From an uncultured Clostridia bacterium (lineage in GTDB: Bacteria; Bacillota; Clostridia; Oscillospirales; Acutalibacteraceae), in the NCBI GenBank assembly GCA_946186245.1, contig CAMHMN010000019.1, positions 1 to 40,792 on the forward strand: a stretch of 40,792 bases of DNA, given 5' to 3'. The notes under the pieces are model-generated. The model did no database searches. It saw only the letters and a list, made by a program, of their open reading frames with translations, and was not told the origin of the DNA. A program made the position numbers and the translations under genes. This document shows, in pieces, positions 21,423 to 30,229 of the stretch. Each line of letters opens with the position of its first letter. Within the stretch, counting starts at the first letter, position 1.

Positions 21423-22934
21423 TCACACACTGCCTTGATCCGGTTCTGAAACCGATCGGCTTTTGGCGGAGATTTTTCCGGTCATTACAGCCAGCCTTTT
21501 TATCAGCTGCCCTGCAAGGTCGCAGGTGAGCCATTCACGCGTCCAAAGAAGAACGGCTGAATACGCTCCGAAGAAAAGCACGGTTGTAATCGCCAGCGTC
21601 ATAAAGTTGCTCAGACCCAGAAACGCCACCCAGTAGGAACAAATCGTTCCGGCAACAAGCCCCAGGGCGATCTTCCAATACGATACCGCCCGGAACGCCT
21701 GCGATATCTCGCTCCGGAGGGCGAAATACTGCACGACCAGCACCCCGAACTCCGCCGCAAGCGTGCCTATCGCTGCTCCTGTAGATGCCATTTTCGGAAT
21801 AAGCAGGCTGTTGAGAACAAGATTGATCACCAGACCCACCACTTCCGAGAGCAGCACCGACTTTTCCCTTCCCATCGGCACCATGATCTGAATGCCGGTG
21901 ATATTGGTTATTCCAATAAACAGGAGGGTTGGCATGACAATGCGCATGGGAAGGATAGATCGCTCAAAATATCCGCCGGAAAGAAGCATGATGCCAAACC
22001 GGGTGTACAGCATGAAATACAGCATAAGCGCCGTTGAAACGATAAACACAAAATCCAGCGCCTTCCTGCTGACCACACGGAATTTCTTCATCTTTTTCTG
22101 CTGAATGAGATAGGATGATCTCGGGAGCAGCACTACACCGAGTGATGTGACAATGCTGACGAGCAGCACCTTGATTCTGACCGCTGCGTTGTAATAGCCA
22201 ACATCTGCTTTTGTACGCATAAAGCCCAGCATCAGCGTATCCATGTGCGTATAGATCGTCGTCGCACATGCCATGGCAAAGAATATCGCCAACGGTTTCA
22301 GATGCCTTTTCATATTATAATTTCCGACCGGTTTTAAATCTATATACCTGTGCACGTTGACAAAATTGAAAATATTGGATGCCGACGAAGCAAATATCGC
22401 TATGCAACCGTAGATAACGTAATCGTCCCGGCTGTGTACAAGGAGAAAGAGTGCCAGCAGAGCAATAAATTTGAAAACGATAGATCGCACGGCTATGTAT
22501 CGGTACTGTTCCAAAGCCTTATACAGCCATTCCATACCGATGGAATTCAGCAGTATGGTGGAGCTTATGATCAGGTACAGCAGTCTGTCCTGCCACAGAT
22601 CCGGCACCATCAGCAGAAACAGTGAAAGCAGCATATAGGAGATCAGACACATGATCAGATTGATTCCCAGCAACTCATGCGCCGTGCGTGTGAGCTGTAA
22701 TCGGTTCCCTCTCACCTTGGAGCATGTGCGGATTCCGTATGTCGGCATTCCCAGCTGAGACAGCATGGTAAAGTAGGAAATCAGCGACGTCGCAAACGAC
22801 ACTCTGCCCATTCCTTCCGGCATCAGTATACGGGATACATAGGGAAAGGTGATAAGTGGGAAGATGAAGCTGGACATCGTGAGAATGGTGTTGTATATGT
22901 AATTTCTCTTGATGGATTTTCTTTGTTTTTTCAT
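21423..22934 (-). CDS. Wzx-type polysaccharide flippase (MOP superfamily)
   Basis: This 503-residue protein has about 12-14 hydrophobic segments and the typical start NYIYNTILTMSSFIFPLITF followed by PYVSRILMPEGMGRVSF, which is characteristic of Wzx/RfbX O-unit flippases. It would move lipid-linked oligosaccharide across the membrane. I choose ATG at 22934 (MKKQRKSIK), preceded by AGGAAG; the frame is open to 23030 but that region overlaps the previous gene's end. It follows the GT2 gene by 32 bases. A Wzx-dependent route normally also needs a Wzy polymerase and an initiating phosphosugar transferase, neither of which is in the window. Confidence 0.93.
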   Translation of the reverse strand: MKKQRKSIKRNYIYNTILTMSSFIFPLITFPYVSRILMPEGMGRVSFATSLISYFTMLSQLGMPTYGIRTCSKVRGNRLQLTRTAHELLGINLIMCLISYMLLSLFLLMVPDLWQDRLLYLIISSTILLNSIGMEWLYKALEQYRYIAVRSIVFKFIALLALFLLVHSRDDYVIYGCIAIFASSASNIFNFVNVHRYIDLKPVGNYNMKRHLKPLAIFFAMACATTIYTHMDTLMLGFMRTKADVGYYNAAVRIKVLLVSIVTSLGVVLLPRSSYLIQQKKMKKFRVVSRKALDFVFIVSTALMLYFMLYTRFGIMLLSGGYFERSILPMRIVMPTLLFIGITNITGIQIMVPMGREKSVLLSEVVGLVINLVLNSLLIPKMASTGAAIGTLAAEFGVLVVQYFALRSEISQAFRAVSYWKIALGLVAGTICSYWVAFLGLSNFMTLAITTVLFFGAYSAVLLWTREWLTCDLAGQLIKRLAVMTGKISAKSRSVSEPDQGSV

Positions 22935-22966
22935 TTCATTCTTCCTGACATATTCACAGTATTGGT

Positions 22967-23968
22967 TCAATACCTGTATTTTTTCAGCATAATGCGGTGA
23001 AGCACGCCATACAGAGTGAACCGGCTCCAAACAAGCAGCTTGACAAACCTCGACTGTCGCAGCAGATCACGGTAAATGTCGGGCTGCCTCTCCTTCAGAT
23101 AACCCATGAACCGGATCAGCTCCCGCTTATGCGCCTTTGATTTTGAGATAACCAGAAATGTCCTGAGATGAAAACGGGTACGTTTGACAAAATATCTGTA
23201 AATGTAGCCGTCCTTCTTTGTACGCTTTTTATGTGCGTCGGAATACACGTCGTACAGCCTTTTGAGTACGGTTGTCTGCTCGTTGTAGTGCTTTTCAAGA
23301 CCGGCTACACTCACGCTCTGTTCGCCGTGTCCGATACGGTAACAGTATACCGTGAGCGGAACGATTCTTATGGTATTGACCCAGCGCAGCGGCAGCAGGT
23401 CGTATTCCTGATCGGTATAATAGCAATGCTCGGTGATGGTGATGCCGCTTTCTTTCAGCAGGGAGGTGCGATATGTCACAGCGTGCATGGTGAACCAGGC
23501 GTCGTCAGGCAATTGGTCAAATGTGCCGGTTACAAAGGGAATCTTCTCCCCCTCATCGCGTTCCTCGATGTGTCCGTCCGGCTCAAATACCCTGCGAAAC
23601 CGCGTTATGATCATGTCCTCGTCCGCCTTTTCGAGCACTTCCATCAATTTTCCGAGTGAATCCCGATCGAACCAGTCGTCCCCGTCGAGCAGACGGAAGT
23701 ATTTGCCCGTCGCGGCTCTGATGCCGGCATTCACTGCGGAACCGTATCCGCCGTTTTCCTTGCTGATCAGCACAAATGAATCCGGAGCGTTCCGGACGTA
23801 TCTTTTGGCTATTTCTTCCGTACTGTCGGTAGAACCGTCGTTGACAACAATGATCTCCAGCTTGTCCAGAATATCGGGAAGCAAACAGGAATCCAGCGTC
23901 GTTTCCAGATATTTTTCCACATTGTAGCTGGCCACACATACGCTCAGAATTTTATTTTCATTTGGCAC
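22967..23968 (-). CDS. GT2 family glycosyltransferase
   Basis: A GT-A glycosyltransferase of about 333 residues: SVCVASYNVEKYLETTLDS, IIVVNDGSTDSTEEIA, the nucleotide-binding ENGGYGSAVNAGI, and the metal-binding LLDGDDWF. It transfers a sugar from a nucleotide donor to the growing lipid-linked glycan at the inner membrane face. The start is taken as GTG at 23968 with GGGGTG six bases upstream; GTG at 23974 is an alternative. The longer open frame to 24082 overlaps the previous gene and has no binding site. Donor and linkage are unknown. Confidence 0.9.
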   Translation of the reverse strand: MPNENKILSVCVASYNVEKYLETTLDSCLLPDILDKLEIIVVNDGSTDSTEEIAKRYVRNAPDSFVLISKENGGYGSAVNAGIRAATGKYFRLLDGDDWFDRDSLGKLMEVLEKADEDMIITRFRRVFEPDGHIEERDEGEKIPFVTGTFDQLPDDAWFTMHAVTYRTSLLKESGITITEHCYYTDQEYDLLPLRWVNTIRIVPLTVYCYRIGHGEQSVSVAGLEKHYNEQTTVLKRLYDVYSDAHKKRTKKDGYIYRYFVKRTRFHLRTFLVISKSKAHKRELIRFMGYLKERQPDIYRDLLRQSRFVKLLVWSRFTLYGVLHRIMLKKYRY

Positions 23969-24002
23969 ATTCACACCCCACAGTACGCACCGGTGAAGGA
24001 CA

Positions 24003-25190
24003 TCACGCCTCCGGCAGCTTGTCAGCAAGCAGATCAAACACCATCTTCGCGGCTCTTTCGGAAGCCCTGCCGTCGTCCACACATCCCTTTGCCGCCAGAA
24101 ACAGATTCACTTCCTCCCTGTACTTTTTTTCATCGAAGTCCCCTATCATTTTGCGGGCCGAAGCACTGTCCGTCGCCAACGGAAAAGGGGTGGAAGTAAT
24201 GGGATAATAAAATCCCGTGCTGTTCTGGTATTCCTCCAGATCGGGGGCGAAAATCATCCCCGGCTTTTTGGTGACAACATAATCGAAAATCCAGCTGGAA
24301 TAATCCGTAACGGCAAAATCTATGGCGACCATCAGCTCGTGTATGTCGGTATAGCGGTTGCCGTCGAGGATGAATTCTCCTTCCGCATTGACCCTGCGGG
24401 TTCTGGCGTCCTTGGGATGCAGTCGTTTGAGAACGTACCATTCTCCCCCGAAACGCTCCGCAAGGCTTACGCGGAGAAGATCCGCGTCAAATTCCTCAAA
24501 TTCCTTGGACGCCTCTCTCGCAAAGGTGGGCGCGTAGAGTGCCAGCTTTGCGTCGCCCGGCAGACCGTAGAAACTCCTTACTTTTTCTCTCAGATCGCAG
24601 TCCGCATCGTCGTCTCTTCCCCTGATCAGGATGTCGTTGCGGGCATGACCGTACATCAGCACGGGCGTTTTTTCCCAGAAGGAGCTTCTGTAGACGTCGG
24701 TTTCAAATTCGCTGTTGGAAATAATATAATCCGCAAGCGCGCCGCAGCGATAACCGATCCTGTTGCGCTTTCTGTTCGGGTTGGAAGCCGCGTCTATCCG
24801 CTTGATTCCGAGCGAGCCGTGCATGGTTTCGATATAATACTGTCCCTTTTTCTTTTCCACCGGCTGCCTGACAAAGTTGAAACCGTTGTCAATCAGCGCC
24901 TTTGAAGAATACAACGCCCTGTAGTATTCCGGGGTGCCGTAAATCACGGTTTCCGCAAAGTCGGGAAAGCCTGTCCTGTCCCCGTCGCATGCCACAACCC
25001 AGACGCACCTCGTTTCGGGCGACAGTTCGTGCAGGCTGCGACAGATGTATTTGGGATTGCAGGTATATTGGCCCTGAAACGTGAAAAACATCACTTTATT
25101 CTGTTGTATCGCAATGCGTCCCCGCATTGCTTTATACCAGTAGGCGAGAATACGCCTGACTGATTTTTGACTAAACTCACTTACATTCAT
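24003..25190 (-). CDS. CDP-glycerol glycerophosphotransferase family protein
   Basis: A 395-residue member of the TagB/TagF family (Glyphos_transf). Motifs seen are ETMHGSLGIKR with the first catalytic-type histidine, LALYAPTF, the second histidine in LKRLHPKD, and TDYSSWIFDYV. Such enzymes transfer glycerol phosphate, or a related polyol phosphate, from CDP-activated donors. Together with LicD it suggests that the glycan carries phosphodiester groups. The start ATG at 25190 overlaps the end of the pyruvyl transferase gene by 14 bases, with GGGAGCGAG upstream. It is a single-domain relative of the fused enzyme at 2276-4705. Confidence 0.9.
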   Translation of the reverse strand: MNVSEFSQKSVRRILAYWYKAMRGRIAIQQNKVMFFTFQGQYTCNPKYICRSLHELSPETRCVWVVACDGDRTGFPDFAETVIYGTPEYYRALYSSKALIDNGFNFVRQPVEKKKGQYYIETMHGSLGIKRIDAASNPNRKRNRIGYRCGALADYIISNSEFETDVYRSSFWEKTPVLMYGHARNDILIRGRDDDADCDLREKVRSFYGLPGDAKLALYAPTFAREASKEFEEFDADLLRVSLAERFGGEWYVLKRLHPKDARTRRVNAEGEFILDGNRYTDIHELMVAIDFAVTDYSSWIFDYVVTKKPGMIFAPDLEEYQNSTGFYYPITSTPFPLATDSASARKMIGDFDEKKYREEVNLFLAAKGCVDDGRASERAAKMVFDLLADKLPEA

Positions 25191-26196
25191 ATATTGATTG
25201 CTCGCTCCCGGTAAACTGCGATTTAAACAGCGCAATGGCTTCGGTATCAATGGCGATATCCGTCTCAAAACGACTGTTGATTCTTTCCTCCAGCTCGCTC
25301 TCCACATTTCTGCGGGGCAAAACCGGCAGGTTGTTTGTTGCAAAAAAGCCGTCGGCTCTGTGGTCGATGCCGATCACTATGCTGCGGCAGTAATTGTGAA
25401 GGGCAAAAATGCCTCCGTGCAGCCGCGTCCCCACGTAATCGATATTGCCGCCGCAAAGAATCCTTCTGAACGCTCCGATGGAATAAATCCTCGGCAGAGG
25501 TTCTTCACCCGAAGAAACCTCCAGCGCATCAAGATATCCCTCGTCTTCCGTGGTCTGTATCCAGGCCCAGACCTTATCGTAATTCCGCCTGACAATGCGA
25601 AGCATCGCGGCGTCGCGCCTTGGGTCGGTCTGTCGGCTGTAGCCGCTCACGCTGACAATGCAATGATTGGCTTTGCCGGTGGGAATGGCGGAGCAGTGCT
25701 CCTTTGTCAGTTCCCACAGGGTAGGGCAGCCTGTGTTCACCGCCCTGCAGCCCAGCGACTCCACGATTTTCTTTGAAAGATCGTCCCGCACGCTGTGGAT
25801 ATATTCCCTGGACAGCACCTTTTTGTATAACATACGGGCATAAAGATCGGGCTTTTCGGTCGGTTCGGTAGTACCGGCTCCGATCAGTATGCAGTTTTTA
25901 TATATCGTCAGATTGGAGGGGTAGAGCTGCCACTGGGAATTGATCTTGCCCAGCCTGGTCTGTGCCAGAAGATTGGTGCCGCAGATAAATTTCCAGTCGG
26001 CTTCCTGAAAATATCTTATCTTGCTGTTTCGGTGAAGCATCTGCTTCATGGAAAAATTGTTGACATGGGTGGCAAGCCGCAGCGAAAAATTCGCCTCGAA
26101 TACTTCCTTCATATTCCGCTTTACTGCGTCAAAAATAATCTCGTCCCCGGCATTGCTTGACCCAAGCGCCGTGTCAAATATGGCGATCTTCTTCAT
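25177..26196 (-). CDS. polysaccharide pyruvyl transferase family protein
   Basis: A protein of 339 residues with the pyruvyl transferase start KIAIFDTALGSSNAGDEIIF and the C-terminal GNIDYVGTRLHGGIFALHN with its conserved arginine and histidine. The family (CsaB, WcaK and relatives) adds pyruvate ketals from phosphoenolpyruvate to sugar residues, which makes the glycan acidic and can serve as an anchor for S-layer proteins. The ATG at 26196 is preferred; AGGA lies about 11 bases upstream. An ATG at 26208 is in frame but has no spacing to a site. It overlaps the end of the licD-like gene by a few bases or abuts it, so the genes are translationally linked. Confidence 0.9.
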   Translation of the reverse strand: MKKIAIFDTALGSSNAGDEIIFDAVKRNMKEVFEANFSLRLATHVNNFSMKQMLHRNSKIRYFQEADWKFICGTNLLAQTRLGKINSQWQLYPSNLTIYKNCILIGAGTTEPTEKPDLYARMLYKKVLSREYIHSVRDDLSKKIVESLGCRAVNTGCPTLWELTKEHCSAIPTGKANHCIVSVSGYSRQTDPRRDAAMLRIVRRNYDKVWAWIQTTEDEGYLDALEVSSGEEPLPRIYSIGAFRRILCGGNIDYVGTRLHGGIFALHNYCRSIVIGIDHRADGFFATNNLPVLPRRNVESELEERINSRFETDIAIDTEAIALFKSQFTGSEQSIYECK

Positions 26197-26200
26197 CGGC

Positions 26201-27148
26201 TCATGCATCCTGTCTGTCATCATTCTCAGAATCGGTTGCCCCGTCCGGAAATCGTATTTCGAGAACGACATGTTCCTCTCTGGCGTCCGGATCCGGCATC
26301 TCCATATAGTTGCCGTACATATTGCCGAGATACAGGTCGTAGTTTTTCGGAACATTCCACATGTGTCCTTCAAACAACGCTTTTTCACACTCGACAAAAT
26401 CCGAGCGCCTGTAAAGTTCTCCGAAAAAATGCCTTCTGCCTGCCGGAACCGACACATATTCCGACCGGTTGTTTTTGCACCGGCTGTAACAGCGCTGGGT
26501 CTTTTCCGCCCATTTGTCCAGCGAACGGAAGCTGATGAGCATTCCGATAAAAATCTTGACCCTCAGCACGGCGGCAAGCCTTTTATTGCTGCCGGCCAGA
26601 GCGATGGCGCTTTTTCTTTTGTAACAGTAATTCCGGCACGACAGCAAAAAGCCCATTCCCATGCAATCCATACCGTGCATAAATCTCAGGACGGGATTGT
26701 CATAGGTATTTTCTATGCGTATGATATCCACAAAAAAGCCGCATTCATCGTTATCGGAATCCTCTCGGGCGCGAAAAACGCTGTTTTTCAGCCTTACGCG
26801 GTTGACCAGCATGCCGTAATTCTTCTTCCTGTAGGTATGAAGCCAGTATTTGTCGGAAAACCTCGCCAGAAACGCCTTCTCAAACCGATCGAAGTCGCTG
26901 CCGAGAATATCTATATCCATATCGTCGTCCCACGGAATGAAACCGCCGTGCCGGACCGCCCCTAGCGCCGAGCCGCCAGTCAGATGATAGGTGACGTTTT
27001 CCTCCTCGCACACCGAAATAATATCCTCCGCTATGCGCAGCAAGTAACGCTGATATCTTTTGAGCTGATCGCCGGTGAGCATGACGGCTCCGGCGGTATT
27101 GACCTGTTTGAACTGATCGACCGTAGATAGTAATTTAATCAAGCCCAT
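26201..27148 (-). CDS. LicD family phosphotransferase
   Basis: A 315-residue LicD-type protein. The signature TGGSALGAVRHGGFIPWDDD (57-76) with following DMDID is complete, including the aspartates that bind metal in this nucleotidyltransferase-like fold. LicD enzymes attach phosphocholine or other phospho-substituents to teichoic acids and capsules; the absence of choline uptake and activation genes here means the substituent is open. The start ATG at 27148 is preceded by CCGGAGG. It is the second gene of the operon, 24 bases after the DUF4422 gene. Confidence 0.92.
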   Translation of the reverse strand: MGLIKLLSTVDQFKQVNTAGAVMLTGDQLKRYQRYLLRIAEDIISVCEEENVTYHLTGGSALGAVRHGGFIPWDDDMDIDILGSDFDRFEKAFLARFSDKYWLHTYRKKNYGMLVNRVRLKNSVFRAREDSDNDECGFFVDIIRIENTYDNPVLRFMHGMDCMGMGFLLSCRNYCYKRKSAIALAGSNKRLAAVLRVKIFIGMLISFRSLDKWAEKTQRCYSRCKNNRSEYVSVPAGRRHFFGELYRRSDFVECEKALFEGHMWNVPKNYDLYLGNMYGNYMEMPDPDAREEHVVLEIRFPDGATDSENDDRQDA

Positions 27149-27172
27149 AAATCAGCCTCCGGAATTCTTTGA

Positions 27173-28042
27173 TCATTCATGGCAACGCGGCTTGGATTCT
27201 GCGTTATCGCCGTTCTCATACCTTATGCCGAAAAATTTTGCCATCAATAACCCCACTGCCTTTTTCAGCAGATGCTCATTCTCCATAAACCGGCAGGGAA
27301 TCTCGTGTATCTGCTTTTTGCTTATTTCCCCTGTGTCTATATGATACTCTAACCATACATTGAATATGATTTCGCTGACACGTCCGTAAAATCTCGCCTG
27401 AAAGGTAGAAAGCGGCGGCATCGGCACCCTGCCTTCCTTCACCCGCCTTTCCAGCTCGAACAGCACATCAAAAAGCCATGTGCAGTACTCTTGCAGCAAC
27501 TGACTGTCCATGATCATCATATTGAACATATACCCGCCGGTGCGGTTGACCACCTTGTCAAATGAAGCGAGATATTCGGGATACCGTTCCTCAATGATCC
27601 TCCGCGTTTCATCGAGCTGGCTGATATAGTGGGTGTATTTGTAGTGATTGTATAGGGTGTCTATATAATATCTTCTCTTTTTCGGCACAATAATTCTGTA
27701 CTTTTCCAGCATGGGCGCAAGCTCACTGTATCGCAGCACGCCGTCAAAGGGATCGCGGGTTCTGTGAAGGGTAAAATGCCTGCGGTAGTGTACCAGGCCC
27801 AGATAATCCGCGTGAAGATGCTTCCATGCCCAATAAAGCCCCGTAAGCTCGCAGTAGCCGGGATTCTTCGCGGAGATGTTGTCGCCGGTATTGTCCTTTA
27901 CATAGCCGAAATCAAGCGGCTGTCCGGTCGCGCTCCTGTTGCTGTCGACGCCGACATGGAGCGGGATATACATTGCATCGTCAGGCATACGGAACGCCTT
28001 GTGCGCGGCAACGATGATCTTTACCGTCTTGCCTTCTGTCAC
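27173..28042 (-). CDS. DUF4422 glycosyltransferase
   Basis: A 289-residue protein of the DUF4422 group, a GT-A-like family found in capsule and exopolysaccharide clusters. Typical features are the start VKIIVAAHKAFRMPDD, the phrase NPGYCELTGLYWAWKH, LGLVHYRRHF and the late YMFNMMIMD. It probably transfers a hexose such as galactose or galactofuranose; the donor is inference. The start is GTG at 28042 with GGGAGGGG five bases upstream. It is the first gene of the eight-gene operon and directly follows its promoter. Confidence 0.88.
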   Translation of the reverse strand: MTEGKTVKIIVAAHKAFRMPDDAMYIPLHVGVDSNRSATGQPLDFGYVKDNTGDNISAKNPGYCELTGLYWAWKHLHADYLGLVHYRRHFTLHRTRDPFDGVLRYSELAPMLEKYRIIVPKKRRYYIDTLYNHYKYTHYISQLDETRRIIEERYPEYLASFDKVVNRTGGYMFNMMIMDSQLLQEYCTWLFDVLFELERRVKEGRVPMPPLSTFQARFYGRVSEIIFNVWLEYHIDTGEISKKQIHEIPCRFMENEHLLKKAVGLLMAKFFGIRYENGDNAESKPRCHE

Positions 28043-28113
28043 AATATCCCCTCCCGGTTTCTGATGCAATCAACAGATTATGACCTGATTATCGGGCATA
28101 AACTATAGATATT

Positions 28114-28142
28114 ATTCTATCACATTAATTTAAAAACTTCAA
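28114..28142 (-). promoter_or_regulatory. sigma-A promoter of the polysaccharide operon
   Basis: Minus strand: TTGAAG (28137-28142), 17-bp spacer, TAGAAT (28114-28119) with extended TGA. It is the only good promoter found for the genes from 28042 down to 19214. Confidence 0.65.
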
Positions 28143-28188
28143 TACATGTCAATATTTTACCCGAATTTTTTCTTTTTTTCAGACACAG

Positions 28189-28226
28189 AAAAACTCCCGC
28201 AAAATCAACCGGGACCCTGCGGGAGT
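28189..28226 (-). terminator. terminator after the Na/Pi cotransporter gene
   Basis: Minus strand: ACTCCCGCA pairs perfectly with TGCGGGAGT, followed by a T run. The polysaccharide operon promoter lies just beyond, so the two units are insulated. Confidence 0.85.
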
Positions 28227-28265
28227 GATATTATGAAAGATAATGAAGGTTTCCTGTGCCGCCAC

Positions 28266-30074
28266 TCAGGCCATGACAGCCGCAGCCGCGTCCGATTCAG
28301 CCGGAAGTTCCTTGTCCGACTTCTTCAGCGAATATTTCTGACGGTATTCCTCGATCAAATCGTCGGAAAGGCTGGCCTTCAGCTCGCTGCCGAGATTGTC
28401 CACATGGATGCTGTAGCTCTCGTCATGCGCCTCGATCATGGCAAAAATGACTTTGGAACAGTGAACCGCGATACGCTCGAAATTGGTCAGCAGCTCATTG
28501 AATTCCGTACCCTGCTTGATAGTGCAAACGCCGGATTGCAGACGTTCCACATGATTGACCTCCGCCTTGCTGCACATGGAACGGATTACCATTGTAAGAG
28601 CCGACACCCTGCCGTCGGTGCGCCAGCGGTTGTGAATGAAATCATCAACCGTAATGCCTACGATCTCATTGACGGCCTGCTCCATCACGGCAAGCTCGGC
28701 CTGTGCGTCCTCGGAATAAACGATGCCGTTATCGCTCTTGTCCTTGGCGACGAATCCGATGATCATCGCATGGTCTGTGAGCCTTTCAAGGTAGGAAAGC
28801 GAGTGAAGATATTTGAAGACATTGTTGCTCTGATCATTGTTAAGCTCACTCTTGGACAGCTTCATGAGGTAGGTGCCGATGCTGTCTTCATAGAGATCGC
28901 CCAGCTTCTCGTAACGCTGCACCTTGGCGAATTTTTCCTCGTCGTAATCCCTGAGCAGATCAAAGCAGGCATGAATGCTCTTCTGTGCGGTGAGCGCCAT
29001 ATCGAATACAGCCTTCTGCGACTGTGAAATAGCCAGCGCGGGATAGGGCAGGAAACGCTCGTCCAACGCGATGGGCTCCAACTCCTGCGAGTCGTCGCCT
29101 TCTTCCTTTTCCTTGATCAGAAGGCAGGTCATTTTGTCAATCGGCGCGATAAACGGGTACAGCGCCACGACATTGAAAAATCTGAACACCGTGTTGGCCA
29201 GCGCGATGGACACTGTGTTCATGGTCATGGTGGTGAAGGGGAAATCAAAGAAGGCGTCCAGTATGTAAAACGCCGGAGCGCAGACAACGACACCCAGCAC
29301 CGAAATAATCAGATAGACCCACGCGGTACGTCTGCCGTTGGTGTTGGCACTGATAGCCGACAGCAGCACCGGCAGTGCCGCGCCGATTGATATGCCGAAG
29401 AGTATCGGCAGAGCGGTGTGAAAATCTATAGCGCCGGTGACGCTGAGCGCCTGAAGAATACCGACAGACGCGGATGCGCTCTGAAGAATGGCGGTGAACA
29501 CAATACCGACCAGTATGCCGATAACGGGATTGGAAAACATGGTGAGTATCTCGATAAAGGCAGGGCTTTCCTTCAAAGGATCAACCGCGCCGCTCATGTT
29601 GCTCATGCCTACCATCAGCACGGCAAAACCCAGCATAATGTCGCCCACGTTGTCGTACTTCTTCTTGAACATGCGGATGAAAATGCCCACAAGAGCGATA
29701 ATACCTGTCAGGGTAGCCGTGGAAAAAAGAGAGATCCAGCCATCCCCGCCGCCTATCTCGGAAAGACATATCACCCAGCCGGTAATACTGGTACCGAGAA
29801 TGGCGCCCAGAACGATCGGGATTGCTCTGCGGAATTTCATCATGCCGGAGTTGACAAAGCCGACCGCCATGACGGATGTTGCCGAAGACGACTGAATAAT
29901 CGCCGTCACACCCGTGCCAAGCAGCAGACCCTTCAAGGACGTATCGGTCAGTTTGGCGAGAAGCAGCTCAAACTTGCCGCCCGCCGTTCGTTTCAATCCG
30001 TCCCCCATAAGTGACATGCCAAAGAGAAACAGAGCCATTCCGCAAAGAAGAGAAAATACATTAGAAATATTCAT
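28266..30074 (-). CDS. Na/Pi cotransporter family protein with PhoU-like domain
   Basis: A 602-residue protein with an N-terminal sodium/phosphate symporter module (about 1-320) and a C-terminal cytoplasmic PhoU-like helical domain (about 350-560). The two inverted QSSS-type repeats that mark the NptA/YjbB family are Q61 (IIQSSSATSVMAVGF) and Q198 (ILQSASASVGIL). It takes up or exports phosphate coupled to sodium, and the PhoU part likely adjusts transport. The tail is Lys/Glu/Ala-rich. ATG at 30074 is the natural start, although the upstream region GTGTGACAAG is a weak binding site. It has its own promoter with an unusual palindrome at the start point. Confidence 0.92.
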   Translation of the reverse strand: MNISNVFSLLCGMALFLFGMSLMGDGLKRTAGGKFELLLAKLTDTSLKGLLLGTGVTAIIQSSSATSVMAVGFVNSGMMKFRRAIPIVLGAILGTSITGWVICLSEIGGGDGWISLFSTATLTGIIALVGIFIRMFKKKYDNVGDIMLGFAVLMVGMSNMSGAVDPLKESPAFIEILTMFSNPVIGILVGIVFTAILQSASASVGILQALSVTGAIDFHTALPILFGISIGAALPVLLSAISANTNGRRTAWVYLIISVLGVVVCAPAFYILDAFFDFPFTTMTMNTVSIALANTVFRFFNVVALYPFIAPIDKMTCLLIKEKEEGDDSQELEPIALDERFLPYPALAISQSQKAVFDMALTAQKSIHACFDLLRDYDEEKFAKVQRYEKLGDLYEDSIGTYLMKLSKSELNNDQSNNVFKYLHSLSYLERLTDHAMIIGFVAKDKSDNGIVYSEDAQAELAVMEQAVNEIVGITVDDFIHNRWRTDGRVSALTMVIRSMCSKAEVNHVERLQSGVCTIKQGTEFNELLTNFERIAVHCSKVIFAMIEAHDESYSIHVDNLGSELKASLSDDLIEEYRQKYSLKKSDKELPAESDAAAAVMA

Positions 30075-30116
30075 CTTGTCACACTCTCATCGGATTTCGT
30101 TTATTCTGTTTGTTAA

Positions 30117-30134
30117 GTATACCTGTCTGTATAC
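30117..30134. promoter_or_regulatory. operator-like palindrome GTATAC-N6-GTATAC
   Basis: GTATAC-CTGTCT-GTATAC, two perfect self-complementary half-sites, lies exactly at the expected transcription start of the Na/Pi gene (downstream of the -10 box at 30141-30146). A bound repressor would block initiation. No regulator gene is adjacent. Confidence 0.5.
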
Positions 30135-30140
30135 ACTATG

Positions 30141-30169
30141 ATTGTAACACACGCGCACGCCGATGTCAA
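30141..30169 (-). promoter_or_regulatory. sigma-A promoter of the Na/Pi cotransporter gene
   Basis: Minus strand: TTGACA (30164-30169), 17-bp spacer, TACAAT (30141-30146). The spacer is GC-rich with alternating GCGCGTGTGT, which may make opening or twist-dependent activity different from neighbours. Confidence 0.75.
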
Positions 30170-30229
30170 GAATGATTGCTCCGCAGGCGTAATTTTTTAT
30201 TTGAATTTACTATAATTTCAAATGTGCGG

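Noticed and set aside
30170-30229. Terminator after the SNF2 gene
   Set aside because: Only an AT-rich ATTTGAA/TTCAAAT hairpin followed by A residues on the transcript strand; not convincing.
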